A stretch of 64,000 nucleotides of DNA from assembly GCA_026874595.1 (NCBI GenBank), contig CM049306.1:1130019-1194018 (forward strand), written 5' to 3'. The DNA comes from Sipunculus nudus. Lineage: Eukaryota; Annelida; Sipuncula; Golfingiida; Sipunculidae. Shown piece by piece: positions 37,222 through 49,780 of the stretch. The position numbers and the translations under genes are program-made. Under the pieces are notes generated by a model. That model was not told the origin of the DNA. It saw only the letters and a list, made by a program, of their open reading frames with translations, and searched no databases. The first letter of the stretch is position 1. Each line of letters opens with the position of its first letter.

Positions 37222-37971
37222 ATAATGCTCACAGTACTGTCAAATGGCAAAGATGGGTTATTAAAAGGCGCGAAAACAAAAAAAAAGACAAAAGGTGGCA
37301 CCACCTGTCTTGTGCAGAAGACAAAGCTATCTAAGATCTTCAGTTAATTTGATTTTTGGATCAATCCATGCATCCCTTATTGAGATATTTATGATTTTGA
37401 GTGATTTTCACCATATGTGGCAATATTCAAGGTCAAGGCCACTCTCATAGGAAAGGTCATGACCCTGGTTTAAATATATATCATCCCATAACCCATGTCT
37501 ATGTAATATGTATATGCATAATATGAAAGAAATCTGTTCATTAGTTTTTTTACCTCTAATGCTCACAGTACTAATAAGTGGCAATGATAGGGTATAAAAC
37601 GGCACGAAAACAAGAAAAGGAAAATAGGTGACACCACCAGTTTTCGGTATATGACAACACTATTAAATATCTTTGTCCATTGATTTTTGGATCAATCCAT
37701 GCAAGATTTCTTGAGATATTTAAGAATTTGTGTGATTTTCCCCAGAAATGGACTTATTCAAGGTCAAGGTCACTCTCCTAATAAAGGTCATGACCCCATT
37801 TTAAATAGGCTTTGTCTACTCACTCATATCTATGCACATGTCAAGTTAGGTAAAGATCCGTGAAATATTTTGAGTTATTGGGTCAAAAAAAATCTCTGCG
37901 GTGGCGGCAGTGGCTGCGATGACGGCGCAACTGTGCTTAAACCATAGCATCCCCACTTTGTCTGGGGATAC
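37222..37971. repeat. Two-unit repeat ending like the TGACCT element
   Basis: Two units about 334 bp apart share aatgctcacagtact (37225 and 37559), ggc(g/a)cgaaaacaa, ggtg(g/a)caccacc and ttcaaggtcaagg. The right end ccccactttgtctggggata matches the terminus of the element at 23375-24963, so this is a related family. Orientation of the half-site motifs is reversed (ttcaaggtcaaggtcac). Confidence 0.7.
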
Positions 37972-38130
37972 AATTAACCAATTAGTACCAATAATTAATT
38001 AATAAAGCTACTCACAACCTTAAAGTTTGATATTCATTCACAGCTGAATGGATTCCCACATATTCACAATGCTAAATAATAGAACAAATCTTTGGAGATA
38101 TAGAACAAGAATACACAGAAAAAGTCGGAT

Positions 38131-38202
38131 CACCCCGTATGGGAATCGAACCCATGACCCTCCGATTGCCGGTCGTCTGCTCTACCACTGAGCTAACAGG
38201 GA
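38131..38202 (-). tRNA. tRNA-like sequence, inverted copy
   Basis: Perfect A box (TAGCTCAGTGG) and B box (GGTTCGATTCC), D arm GCTC/GAGC, T arm ATGGG/CCCAT, and acceptor TCCCTGT facing ACGGGGT (one T-T mismatch at the end and one wobble). A TTTTT terminator follows about 10 nt downstream. The anticodon arm GACGA-CCGGCAA-TCGGA pairs at only three of five positions and has C at position 33 in place of the universal U. By position the anticodon would be GGC (Ala), but function as a tRNA is doubtful. Confidence 0.5.
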
Positions 38203-38259
38203 TCCCCAACTTCCTCTGTGTATCAGCACACTTTCATAGGAACCAGCGAAGTGACTTCA

Positions 38260-38331
38260 CACACCTTAGCTCAGTGGTAGAGCAGACGACCGGCAATCGG
38301 AGGGTCATGGGTTCGATTCCCATACGGGGTG
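38260..38331 (+). tRNA. tRNA-like sequence, copy 1
   Basis: Same body as the inverted copy, but the 5' acceptor strand is replaced (acacacc precedes TTAGCTC) at the inversion junction, so the acceptor stem cannot form. A and B boxes and the TTTTT terminator are intact. Most likely a pseudo-tRNA. Confidence 0.45.
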
Positions 38332-38564
38332 ATCCGACTTTTTCTGTGTATTCTTGTTCTATATCTCCATGAGATGGACCAGCATGGCCAATCAACATCT
38401 TTCTTTATAATATTTGATGCACACCATAAAAGGCCATCAGTTTATCACTGCTGCATGCAAAGTCGCCGTGTCGACACATGTAGTATGTATAATACCAGTC
38501 ACAGTAGTGAAGTCACTTCGCTGGTTCCTATGAAAGTGTGCTGATACACAGAGGAAGTTGGGGA

Positions 38565-38636
38565 TCCCTGTTAGCTCAGTGGTAGAGCAGACGACCGGCA
38601 ATCGGAGGGTCATGGGTTCGATTCCCATACGGGGTG
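38565..38636 (+). tRNA. tRNA-like sequence, copy 2
   Basis: Complete copy: acceptor TCCCTGT/ACGGGGT, perfect A and B boxes, degenerate anticodon arm with C33, no encoded CCA, TTTTT about 10 nt downstream. Lies 305 bp from its neighbours. Confidence 0.5.
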
Positions 38637-38869
38637 ATCCGACTTTTTCTGTGTATTCTTGTTCTATATCTCCATGAGATGGACCAGCATGGCCAATCAA
38701 CATCTTTCTTTATAATATTTGATGCACACCATAAAAGGCCATCAGTTTATCACTGCTGCATGCAAAGTCGCCGTGTCGACACATGTAGTATGTATAATAC
38801 CAGTCACAGTAGTGAAGTCACTTCGCTGGTTCCTATGAAAGTGTGCTGATACACAGAGGAAGTTGGGGA

Positions 38870-38941
38870 TCCCTGTTAGCTCAGTGGTAGAGCAGACGAC
38901 CGGCAATCGGAGGGTCATGGGTTCGATTCCCATACGGGGTG
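38870..38941 (+). tRNA. tRNA-like sequence, copy 3
   Basis: Identical to copy 2; the repeat unit ends about 75 bp downstream at the right target-site duplication. Confidence 0.5.
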
Positions 38942-40776
38942 ATCCGACTTTTTCTGTGTATTCTTGTTCTATATCTCCATGAGATGGACCAGCATGGCCA
39001 ATCAACATCTTTCTTTAGAACAAATCTTTGTTAAAGAAGATTATATAGCCTTTGATTCTTAAAATTGATCTTAAAAGATAAAAACAAGGGACCCATGGGT
39101 CACGGCGCTCAGCTGTTATATATGATAAAAAATATGATTTTGAAATGAGGCACATGCTGGTTTTGTGTGGAAATAAATATAAGCTGTATTATGAGTTGTT
39201 GGTGTTTAGCTTATTTATGATTTTGATAGTTTCTTTGGAGACAGGGAAGAGACTGATTTCATTTGTTTTATTAACAAATGGAGTGCTACTGTCATACAGA
39301 TTTTGACTTGGCCATATAACTGATAAGCAGCACATATAAGATAAGAGTTTAACAATTTATTAAAATTTAGTAACAAATATTGTGCCAAATATAATTTCTA
39401 TTAAAAATAATAAGAGAATCATATGATTTTTTTAATAAAATATAACTGAACTAATTATTGAAATAATATTATAGAATATATGCATTCATGAATACATTTT
39501 GAAAGTATTTGCACTGGTTTTCAAATACTTTCATTTTTACCTGAATTCCCATTCTTATGCAAGAAATTTTATAATGGAGCACATATTCATATTCATATAC
39601 ATTTGCAAAGTATTTGCACCATATCTGGTATTTATTCAGTTTTAGCAAAACAATGATGTTGAGAATCCAGAATATAAACAAAGGACCCATGGGTCAAGAC
39701 ACCCAGTTTAAGTTCGAAATTTTTGCAAATGCAAAATATGAAAAATATTCTATTGTAATGTTTTTCATTTATATAAGCATATGAGAAGCTAAGAGGAAAG
39801 GGCCCTCCTACTTGGTTATAGTAAAGTTCTTAATATATGATTGCAAACTAATACTCTGCGAGACTGTCATGAAGAAAAACAGTAAAAGTTTTGAGATACT
39901 GTGATGCATATGAAAAATTTACAGATGGACAGGAAATTGGACAGAATGGACTAATACCTTTATTTCACTTTCAAGGGAATAACGCATATAAGTTTATATA
40001 TAAGCCTATTTTTTTAGCATATCCACTTTTTCCATGAAGAAGTTTTTATCTGATTCATTTTTTTTTTATTTACAAGTGTTATAAATTTGTAATATAAAAA
40101 CTGAAAATATAAGTTAAAATATTAGAATTCTAAGTTGCAATCTCTATATATCATACTGGGTCATATATTGCATACACATATATTTTATTATTTTTAAATC
40201 AAATGTTTAAACTGAATGTAAAAGAAAATAATGCCACAACATGGCATCTACAAAATTATTCCTTGAATCCCTTTTAAAAAGTTTTGCACATTGGAGTTTT
40301 CAGTACATGCTTAATTTTATTCACCTGAATAAAATTAAAGATTCAGTATATTTGATAAAATGAAAACATCTTTTCAAATAAAGTATACACACTGTTGGTT
40401 GAATGAGGGACAAACAATATCATTATGCTAATTACAATCTCAGCTATAATTAATTACTGGAATTAATAGTCAATTTCTCACCTGGTGAAGTTTTACTCTT
40501 CTGAAGTAAAGCATTACTTATCTGATGAACACCCACACTTTCATAGCAATACATCACTTTGTGGACACAATTAAATGTGCACTTTAATCATTGTAACCCT
40601 GATGGTACAATACAAAATCTAAAATAAAGCATGTCCAAGAATAAAATAAAATACAGAAAATTATAACATTCATCTAGTTTATGCACCAGCTGGGGGGGTG
40701 AGTGCAGGGCAGAGGGGATGCCTGCTAGTAGTGGCCAAGCTGGGCCAAGGCAAGCTGCCTGGGGTGGGTTACATAA

Positions 40777-43700
40777 CGGAGTGCTTATTGACACACGGTC
40801 CGAAAGTCTCGGTTACCTCGATTTGGAAGTCTCGGTTACCGTGTTTTGAGGTCTCGGGTACTGAGAATTGGAAGTCTCGGTTACCGTGTGTCACCAATGG
40901 TCAGTCCAGCGTACCGCAATTAAGCTGGCGCACCGTTGCCCCAATTAATCACTTTGATTACGTCCTAGATCAAAGGGCCAGGTAACTTCAAAGGCTACCC
41001 GGGAAACTGGGCGTCATGAAATGTGGTGGTTTTTTTTTATCATTGCGAAGACGTTTCTTTTGCCTTATTGTAACAGGGGTAATTGTGTAATTAATTTTTT
41101 TTTCAATGGCCTCTTTTCCATCTTTAACGCAAATTATAAACAAAAGTAATGTTCTGTAATATAAAGGACATGTATAATTTTACAAAAAATAAGCATTTCA
41201 TTGAAGGTGGTGTTGTTTGAGAGTCATTGTGTATCCTAAGTCGAATTTATCGGCTCAAACTTTGATCTGCCACCATAACGTTATGCATGACGTTGATATT
41301 GATAAAGTCGCTAAGAAAACGTTGCATTGCATTGTACAAGCTATATTTGACTAATTTGAGCACATTTAGTCATAAAATATCAAATATGGTAGTTATTCTT
41401 ATATAAATATCCATTTCCATTTATTATAGAATAATAAAAATTGAAAATAATGCGTCAAAGATAATAAATGAAACAAGCCTTTAAAAATTCTCTAGTTGCA
41501 TATTTACCTCACCCAGGGCCCCTGCATGGCAGATCATGCATTAGGAAACACTGTTCAGAGGTCGAGAAGGATGATACTGAAGAAGACTGTATTGGAATAT
41601 TTAATTTTATATGGAACTTGCTTGAATATTTATGTACGGTATATTTTGTATATAATAAAAATATGTATGCATGTTTGTGTCCATATCTTAACATGTTTAT
41701 AATGTGTATATTAATTGTGTATATTTTATATAGCATGATGGATTGTTTGGATTTTCTTTCTTTTTTTTTTATTACAGAAACGTAGTACATGCATAACGTA
41801 TCAGTACATACATACAAACATACATATAGAAATTCATATTTCAATAACAATTTACATTGAATCGTGAAGATTATTCATGTAGAGGAGAGCAGGTCGGTAA
41901 GGTTTTCCCATTTTGAATAATGTTGAGTTAATTTACCTCCTCAAAGTTTCTTAGCGATTACATCATATGTTGAATAAATCTGCTTAACATAGCTTATACA
42001 TCCATGATAGTTCGGTAACATTTTGAGACATCTGCAATTACAAACATACTTTTTAGCAACCAGTGTTAGCATATTTAACCATCTATGTTCACTTTAACCT
42101 AACAAAACTTCAGATACTGAAAACTTAACAGAGGAGTTTAATGACGAATTATTCAAAACCTCTTGTATTTTTAACCACAAGTTAGCGACAAGAGAACAAT
42201 TCCAAAAGATATGTGATAAAGTTTCTCTCGCTAATTAACAAAAGGTACAAGTAGGAGAATCTATTAGCCTACATTCAGTCTATGAAGAAATGGGTTTAAC
42301 ATCACCTGACGTTGTAGTTCATAAAACTGAAAATTCCTAAGTGGTACAGAATTTGTTGTGTCATAAATCTTGGAGAATCCCATATAAACAATCTCCTCTG
42401 ATATATCAATTAAATCTTGTTTCCATTTCTAAACTACTAAGTCTGGAGTGACTTAATGTTTCTCTTGTTTTCTCTCATCATTAGAGTGTACGGGTTGTGC
42501 TTTTTTCTAACGGCGTAAAAGTAAATTTTTACACTTGTTCCAACAACGGACCAAGTATTCTACCAAAGTCTTACCGTTAGAATTTATGAATTAAACCAAT
42601 TGAATTGTATTATCAAGTATAGGAAACTGCGTAATTGTGTAAGATGTTTTATCATACAGAATTGTTAGGGGTTCGTAATATAGGCAGAACATTCAAAACC
42701 ATTGTGCCTCAATAACTCAGACGCTTAATCTATAGGACTGTTACTACCATCATAGTATTTAAGTTTGTAAAGGAGTCATATAAGTATAGTATCCTTAAAA
42801 TTCTTAAACTTGCTCAATACTAGACCAAGAGATTACAATCCAACAGGCGCTAGGAAATCAGAACTTTTAGGCCATAAAAAATGGATTTTATACCAACATA
42901 AGGCTTTTTATTTTTTTCTGCTAAGCCGTTAATACATAAATATTAAACAGCGTGACGGATTATATCGCCTTGTACCTCACATAGTACCCCAAACCAATTT
43001 GTGAAAATATTAATACTTAATCATACATATGCTGAATAACTACTATATAAACTTTTTTTATGGTGTTATAGATTTTGTAATCAAATTTTAGTCCAAACAG
43101 CCCCAAGTGAAGAGTAGTTTCCTATATTTACCCATCAACAGCTTTTTTCCTGCATGCATGCCCACTTACTAGGGCGACGTGTTTCTATTCCTTGAGGCAA
43201 ACGATTTCTTAATAATGAAGTAACTAAAAAATATGATCAGGACAGGAGCGACCTTTTCGAACCCCATTCTGATCTTTGGCTATAGGGTTAAGTTTGTTAA
43301 AGCAAGACGCGTTATTATATAATCGATCAGGCCACGATGATGAGTTGTTGATAAAGATTTGAAGCCTTCCATGGCTCGTAGTAACTTAGCCAATTTCATT
43401 TTCGGTTTGTTTCTTTGATTTTTAACATGTACACTTTACATCGTGAAAATCTGGAAAAGTATACATCTCATAAAGAAGAATGTGACAAAATTCTCAGTAA
43501 TCACGTCTCTATTAAAATTAGAGTAATAAAGTATCCACTTCTCCAGGTTAATAGCAATTATTTAATTATTCAGTATTGATGTGCTTATCAAGTTTGTATA
43601 TTTAGTAATAAAACACTATGATTAACTTACTATATTTTGTATTAATTTCAATAAAGCTTATTTGTTCCTATTATCCTTGTTTATTATTTTCTGATTAGAA

Positions 43701-44170
43701 AAATGATATTGAATAAAACGAGATATATGTATGTAAATTATATTTTATTTTTAAATTGTTGAATATATTTAAAATTTTGAAATGATTTAAATAATTTTCA
43801 TTAGGGATGTAATTTTCATCCCCGAAATTAGTAGTACCCCGCCTGGTAAAAATAGGTTTCAAACTAATTAATATACCTAGGCGATGAAAGTAATATTATA
43901 AATGTTAAACATTTGTGTCAGAGATCAAAGGACCCCAATGGTAACACCTGATAAGTCCAAAGCTACCACTTCTCCTACACGGCCCGCTATAGTAACAACA
44001 ACTCGCTTTATTAACACACCGTTTCGGGTATCACGACGGGGGTGTTAGTGACACACGGTGAACGCCCTGCCATCTAGCGGGAGTGTGACAGATTTGACGC
44101 ATGCGCAGTTGAACCGTGTGTCAATAAGCTGGACCTTATTGACACACCCCGTGTGTCAATAAGGGTGGCC
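40777..44170. mobile_element. TIR element with 9-bp TSD (Mutator-like?)
   Basis: Flanked by a perfect 9-bp direct repeat GTTACATAA (40768-40776 and 44171-44179). Starting seven bases in from each end is a perfect 15-bp inverted repeat CTTATTGACACACGG. The right end also forms its own hairpin (44134-44164, 14-bp arms around ccc). A 9-bp TSD is typical of MuDR-type elements. No transposase is visible; the interior carries a decayed LINE. 41468-41785 has overlapping short ORFs without motif. Confidence 0.7.
42090..42470 (-). pseudogene. Decayed L1/Tx1-type LINE ORF2 C-terminus
   Basis: Read on the minus strand, consecutive frames give the typical end of L1-clade ORF2 proteins: KWKQDLIDISEEIV, then PLRNFQFYELQRQV and NPFLHRLNV, then after a frame change LIDSPTCTFC, a stop, and RETLSHIFWNCSLVANLW. 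The CxxC..HxxxxC arrangement and the ETLSHIFWNC phrase are characteristic. At least one frameshift and two stops make it a pseudogene. The reverse transcriptase core should lie at higher coordinates (42480-43800), but I could not read it confidently. It lies inside the 40777-44170 TIR element. Confidence 0.7.
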
Positions 44171-44942
44171 GTTACATAATGCAAGTGAAGGCTGTACTAC
44201 TAGGTGGGCCAGATGTAAACAACACCTGACATTGTGTATGAAAACTTGAATAAAAGCTACTCTTTTCAAACAATTACTTTAAAATTTCAGATTTTTAAAT
44301 ATTAAATCCTTATGTATATATGCTGTGAAAATTAAATCAACAGTGGTTACAGGGAAAAAATGTGCCACTGCCAAAGTTGGACAAAATTTAAGGTATTGAT
44401 TTTTTATTTATGCTAATAACTTGAAAAATTTGCAAAATTCAGATCTAATTTTGGGTAAACAATTGAATCTTGATTAAATAAAGTTATATTCCTGAAAAAA
44501 AGCTTCCAGCTTCAGCAATTCTCATGTTAAATGAGCAAATATATTTCTTGATTTTTAAATAATTGCATTATATTTGGGCCTATAACTTCAAAATAATACC
44601 CAATACTGACCTAATTTTTGGTATGTGCACAGAAAATGTATGGAAAAATATGAATACTAAATATGATCAAAAACAGATCAGTGGTTTTGATATTAGGCAG
44701 CCTTGAAGTGTAACAATGGCTTTTTTATGGAAAACGGAGGTTTTTTCTTAATATCTCGAAGGAACGAAGTTCTAATGACCCAATTTTCGGTATGGTAGGA
44801 GATTATGGGGACATCTAATGGTATGCAGAATTTCGGATTCGTAGGTCCAACAGTTTTAAAATGTGCCCTGTTAACGGCCGGACGGACAAAGGACAAAGGA
44901 CCACGACTATAGCTCAGTTGACTTACAGTCAGCTGAGCTAAT

Positions 44943-47900
44943 AATAAGTAATAGATAAGTAATAGAAGCCTTTATAAGGATTCCCCTTATTTTCTATAGT
45001 AGATCTTTTTGGAGAATGAAGTGTAGATATTTCTGGAGCAGACACTTTGGGGAGGCCCCAGTGTTTTGTATCGACAGATTAGATCTGCTCATTACTGGAC
45101 AATTAAATAAGCAGTATTCTAACAGTCAGTGAATTCTCAAACAGTCTATGCTTCTGCAAAACCAAATTAAATTGAAGTAATTATTTAATTTTATTTAAAG
45201 TAAGAATACTCTGACTGCTTAAGGCTAGCCATACTGGTTAAAATGTGTATACTCTAGGTTAGATGACTCTTTGATACTCAACTAAAGAATGTTCAAACTG
45301 TACAAACCACATTCAACCCCTCGGATGGTGTTCATCTTAATTGTTCAACAACAGACTACCCTACTGAGCCCCACAGTCAAACCCCAGTCGCTTTCTCAGA
45401 CATCTAAAGGGTTTATTTGCACATCCTTGCATTTTTTAAATTTATAAAAACAATCCCCCTGATTGTACTTTGCTCACTTTAAAAGAGGACAGACATTATT
45501 GATACAAACTGACTACAATATTCACAGACAGCAAACATGCTTTTAAATTTATTATATTGAATGGGTTGAAACTACTTTACCAGTGCTGAAATAGTTAAAA
45601 CTTTGTTAACATTTCTTGTTAATTAAGCACACAAATAATTTACAGAAATTTTATTTCCTGGTCACATGAGTATTTCCCAGAATGGGATTTCCCTTTTTAG
45701 AGCAACAAACAGCCATTATCACAAAAACGACCTAAATATTTGGAACCTCAGCTGAAACGCTCTAATTATATGGGATGTGAGAGAGGGACAAATGGGCTAT
45801 CGATTGGTACCCAGTATGACCTTGAAATAATGATAATTGTGACCTGTGGCCTGTCAAATAAGCAATTTCTGCAATATTTTTGAGATTATCTATGATAATT
45901 AGAGGGCCAAAGGTGGTACGAGTAGCAAGGTCTGTACTTTTATGGTTTCTGTAGGAAGACTGGCGAATATCTGTCAGGCGGACTGCTCTGAAACAGCTGT
46001 TTGTGCTGCTTTATTTTATTATAGGATGTGAGGAAGGGACAGATGGGCAATTGATTGGCACACAGGATGACCTTGAAATAACAATAGTTGTTCCCTGGGG
46101 GCCATCAAAGAAGCAATTTCTGCAATATTTTAAGCGAATATCTAACTGGCAAGCTGCCCTGAAATGGCTGTTTGTGCCACTTTTATTATTATAGAATATG
46201 AGGGCAGAGTAGACCGGCTATCGATTGGTAGCAAAAGCAACCATGAAAAGACAACGGTTGGCCCCCAGCTGGGGTTGTACAAGCAAGGTTCTAAATATTA
46301 AGGTTGTTTTTGAGATAATGGCCGTTCGTTGCTCTAAAAAGGATGTTTGTGCCGCTCTAAAACTTAGTGGCCATGACACCCAAGGACATGGGCTTTACTG
46401 TGATACCCAATATGGCGGCATAACTAGGATAGTTAGAGGGCCAGTGGTGGTACGAGAAGGGAGGTCTGTACTTTTTTGGTTTCTGTAGGAAGATTGGTGA
46501 ATATCCGTCTGGCGGACTGCTCTGAAGCTGCTGTTTGTGCCGCTTTATTATTATGAGATGTGGGGGGGGGGGGGGAGCAGATAGGCAATCGATTTGTACC
46601 CAGTATGACCTTGAAATAATGTTAGTTGTGACCTGGGGGCCATCAAATAAGCAACTTCTGCAATATTTTCGAGAATATCAATATGGCTGACTGCTCTTAA
46701 TCAGGCAAGGAAATGCTGATTTAGAGTACATGGAAAGTAAGAATTCTACTTGTCAGAGTATTCTGAATCTGTAAATCCAACCTCTAACCTCCAATAATCT
46801 TCTAACTTCCTTGACATCATTTATTTTCCTCTCACCAAAAAAAAACATGATTCATTGAATCTATAGTATGACATAATTCATCCAGGGGAGGATCCAGGAT
46901 TTAGGAAAAGGGGGGGATCCAACCAAGGAGAACTTATGAAAACCCTGAAAAAAAAGGTCCCCAGGCTCAGAAAGGGGGGGGGGGTCTAGCCCATAGCTTT
47001 CCTGCTCTCTACTTGCGCTTCGGTTCCCTCCGCTGGGAGAGCCCTAGTACAAGGTGTTTGAAAACTGGAGATATGCCACTGGACAATAAAACAATCTCCC
47101 ACCTAAAAATGTGTCATATATTAGAATACAAACATATTTGTATCATATGGTAACACAACATACCACAAAATGGTCATGTCCATTAAACAGTTGAATCAGG
47201 TAGGTCTAGATCTCAAGCATGTCTTGAGGGGATTTCCTTGGGGTTCCCCCAACATAAAACGTCATACCCGTTTTCAACTTCCAGCGCTGAGTTAAGATAT
47301 GTTGTGTTTATCCTTAGCATTCATGATAAATTTCTGTACGGACACGCCACCTGGCGATTGTCCCAACTTTAGGAACAACTGTCAGGTCCAGGGGTTACAA
47401 CAAAATTTCTTGTTCAGGTGAATATATTAACATTTTTGCCCCCGAAGACGTAAGCTTTCCTGTTAAAACACAATATTGGATTTTATAGGAATTTTTGCCT
47501 AGTACAGGATTTACGTTCTCCAGTTTACTTGAAGCTTCATATGCGGCCAGTATCCATGGAATGGATACATACCCACATTATAACATGCAGTTAGGGGGGA
47601 TCCTTAGCCCTTGCAAACGTCCTCTCTTACTACGCTACGCTGTGCGATAGCCCTAGAAGATGATTTGAGGAAACTGGAGACATTCCACATGACAATTAAA
47701 TTCTTATATTTCGAAAATTTATGTCTGAAAATGTCGTATTCATTAAGAAATAAAGATATTCTTATCAAATACGCATATAACGTACCACTTAGACAGTGTT
47801 TGTCCACTTTTAATGTTGATTAGAAGAATATGTATTATCCTAATAAACAGTGATACACGGGGAACGATGTCTGCTCTTGGTTCCCCCCAGCCACGGCTGG

Positions 47901-48685
47901 CAGGCAGCCGCCGGTGTAACAAGTGGTAACGGGCCGTCTTGGCTCTGCGAGCAAAGGTCACGCCGTTCATTGTTTCAGATTCTGAGACAGTTTCAAGCGC
48001 AAGGGTTGCAAAGTTTTAAAAGTGAGTCTTGTTTACATACTAAAACATAATATTAAGCTGAATCTCATGGTCATTCGAATAAAGTACTATATCTCCCTTA
48101 GATTACTTAAAGTTTCCTTGTCATAAACACACTATTTGATTTTACATGATTTTTTTCCGACAAGGGTTTGAAGTTCTCCAGTTTACTCTGAAGCTTTTTA
48201 TGCGGCGGTATCCAGGGTCCTGGATACCGCCGCATTTAATGCAGCTAGGGGATCCTGCTTCCCCCAGACCCTGCTTCTGTCATCCATATTATGATACACA
48301 TGACAGTGTTAAACAAAAAAATAATACTAGAGTACATTTAAATTCAATCAAATCCAGTCAAATCCTGTCATTCGGTCAAATCCTGACAAATCCGGTGATT
48401 AGTTTAACCCAAGTATATTCTGTAAAATTTAAAAAGTGTAAGACTTACTGTTGTAATAGAAACCGAAAATCTGCTTCTCTGTGTCATCTAACTTGTACAG
48501 ATTGAGTTTGTTCTGAGACAGCTGGTGCCAGAACCCCGTGTCCAGGGCGCTGCTAAACGGGGCAAACTGTAAGTTACTCATCATATCAGTTTAGATTCCT
48601 CACAGCAAGCAGCCAGTTTGACGGCCGTGACTCCGCCTGTCATGTGCAAATTGTTATTATTCCGGTGTCGCGTATTCTTTAGGCT
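44943..48685. other. Repeat-rich region without supportable genes
   Basis: 45760-46690 holds about four diverged units with gatgggcaat/tgattgg.., gaccttgaaataa and ggccatcaaa.aagcaattt phrases (about 45780, 46028, 46205 and 46575). Poly-G tracts occur at 46562-46575 and 46974-46984. 46880-48260 carries ggggatcc-type repeats. A perfect palindrome lies at 48200-48235 (17-bp arms, 2-nt centre). Short ORFs have no domain signal. 47860-48010 is GC-richer and unidentified. Confidence 0.5.
48200..48235. repeat. Perfect 36-bp palindrome
   Basis: Arm ATGCGGCGGTATCCAGG, centre gt, then its exact reverse complement. Confidence 0.95.
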
Positions 48686-49780
48686 GGGGTGTATCTAAAA
48701 CCCGGAGATCTCCGGCCGGAGATCAAAATAAACCCGGAGATCGCGATATCTTAATTAATAAGGCAGCAATAAGTATTAAAAGTTCCCCTTGACACTTCTA
48801 AATGACATCCGCATCGGATATGATACTTAATTTGCAAGTGCACAGAGTATTTATTCAGTTATCCACGGAAACCTCACCCGGAGACGACCCGGAGATCGTC
48901 CGGAGACCGCCATCTTGCCCGGAGATCCGCCAGTGAGTGCTTCCCACTGATTCCCACTCGCCACAACAGATGCCGCCACATACATGTCTGACTTACCCGC
49001 TCTGATATGTTATATCGTTTATGAGTCTAATTGATTGGATCTGTCACTAAAATACGTATATTGTTTAAAAAACTGTTAAATACACTAATCATATATTCTG
49101 TTTACCAATTTTCTATTTCTGTAAACTTTGGTATAAAGGGTATGCATTAAACATGGAAATATAGAAATTATAAAACATATAAAATAGTATGTCAAATATG
49201 TGGTTTACTTAATATTGAAATATCAAAATTATAAAAAAAATATAAAAACTCTGTCAAAAACAGCGTATCCAGTTAGATTATGATGTTTTGGCTAATTGGC
49301 ACAAGAGCACCTAAAGGGTACCTGTCTCATAGCCGCGTTATTTGTTTTTACTTTAAAATAATTGCATTACAGTTTATTTAGTGGACCGCTGCATTCCAGC
49401 TCTGGGAAAACAACGTATCCAGTTAGAAAATGGTTTTTGGCTAATTGGCACATGAGCACCTAAAGGGTACCTGCCTCATAGAAGCGTAACTTGTTTTAAC
49501 TTCATAATGATTGCATTATATTCTCTGTATTTCTGCTCTTGGAATGCATATTCATTGTTTGCAGAGGGTACATATAAAGACGCAATCCTCCGATATATCT
49601 TCAGGTACATTTGCACAAATATTATGCCACCATATATCACACATTGAACATGTTATATTTCCATAAAAAATAGTCAGGATATTTGCATGGACAGTGTAAT
49701 ACTATCTGATAGTGCACATGTTTAACCTTGACAGGACGTTTTCGCTGAATTTTAGGAAACGGTGTGAATTTTTTTTGCTC

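Larger units (their letters stand above)
38081..39030. mobile_element. tRNA-like cluster inserted with a 14-bp TSD
   Basis: The block 38095-39016 is flanked by a perfect 14-bp direct repeat AGAACAAATCTTTG (38081-38094 and 39017-39030). Within it, the left 160 bp is inverted relative to the rest, and the rest is 2.5 tandem copies of a 305-bp unit with identical repeats. Each unit carries one tRNA-like sequence. Arms 38093-38196 and 38266-38369 are perfect 104-bp inverted repeats around a 69-bp spacer. A long TSD with a 5' inversion is what twin priming by a LINE reverse transcriptase produces. ORFs of 71 and 88 codons here are identical only because the units are identical and are not genes. 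Confidence 0.75.
39091..44940. mobile_element. Second copy of element A, interrupted by nested insertions
   Basis: 39091-39675 repeats 13897-14497 (caagggacccatgggtcacg, gctcagctgttatatatgat, ...gagaatccagaat). 44195-44938 repeats the right half and ends gacttacagtcagctgagc. Removing the 3.4-kb insertion at 40777-44170 leaves about 2.45 kb, close to the 2.6 kb of the first copy. Another left end (aacaaaggacccatgggtca) at 39676 shows a second A-type insertion or rearrangement. 39720-40680 contains AT-rich filler without genes. Confidence 0.6.

Noticed and set aside
38139-39008. Identical 71- and 88-codon frames, initially attractive as conserved proteins
   Set aside because: They run through the tRNA-like sequences of identical tandem units; identity reflects recent duplication.
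46562-46984. Poly-G tracts as G-quadruplex regulatory elements
   Set aside because: Single long G runs without the four-tract pattern; more likely slippage products in repeats.
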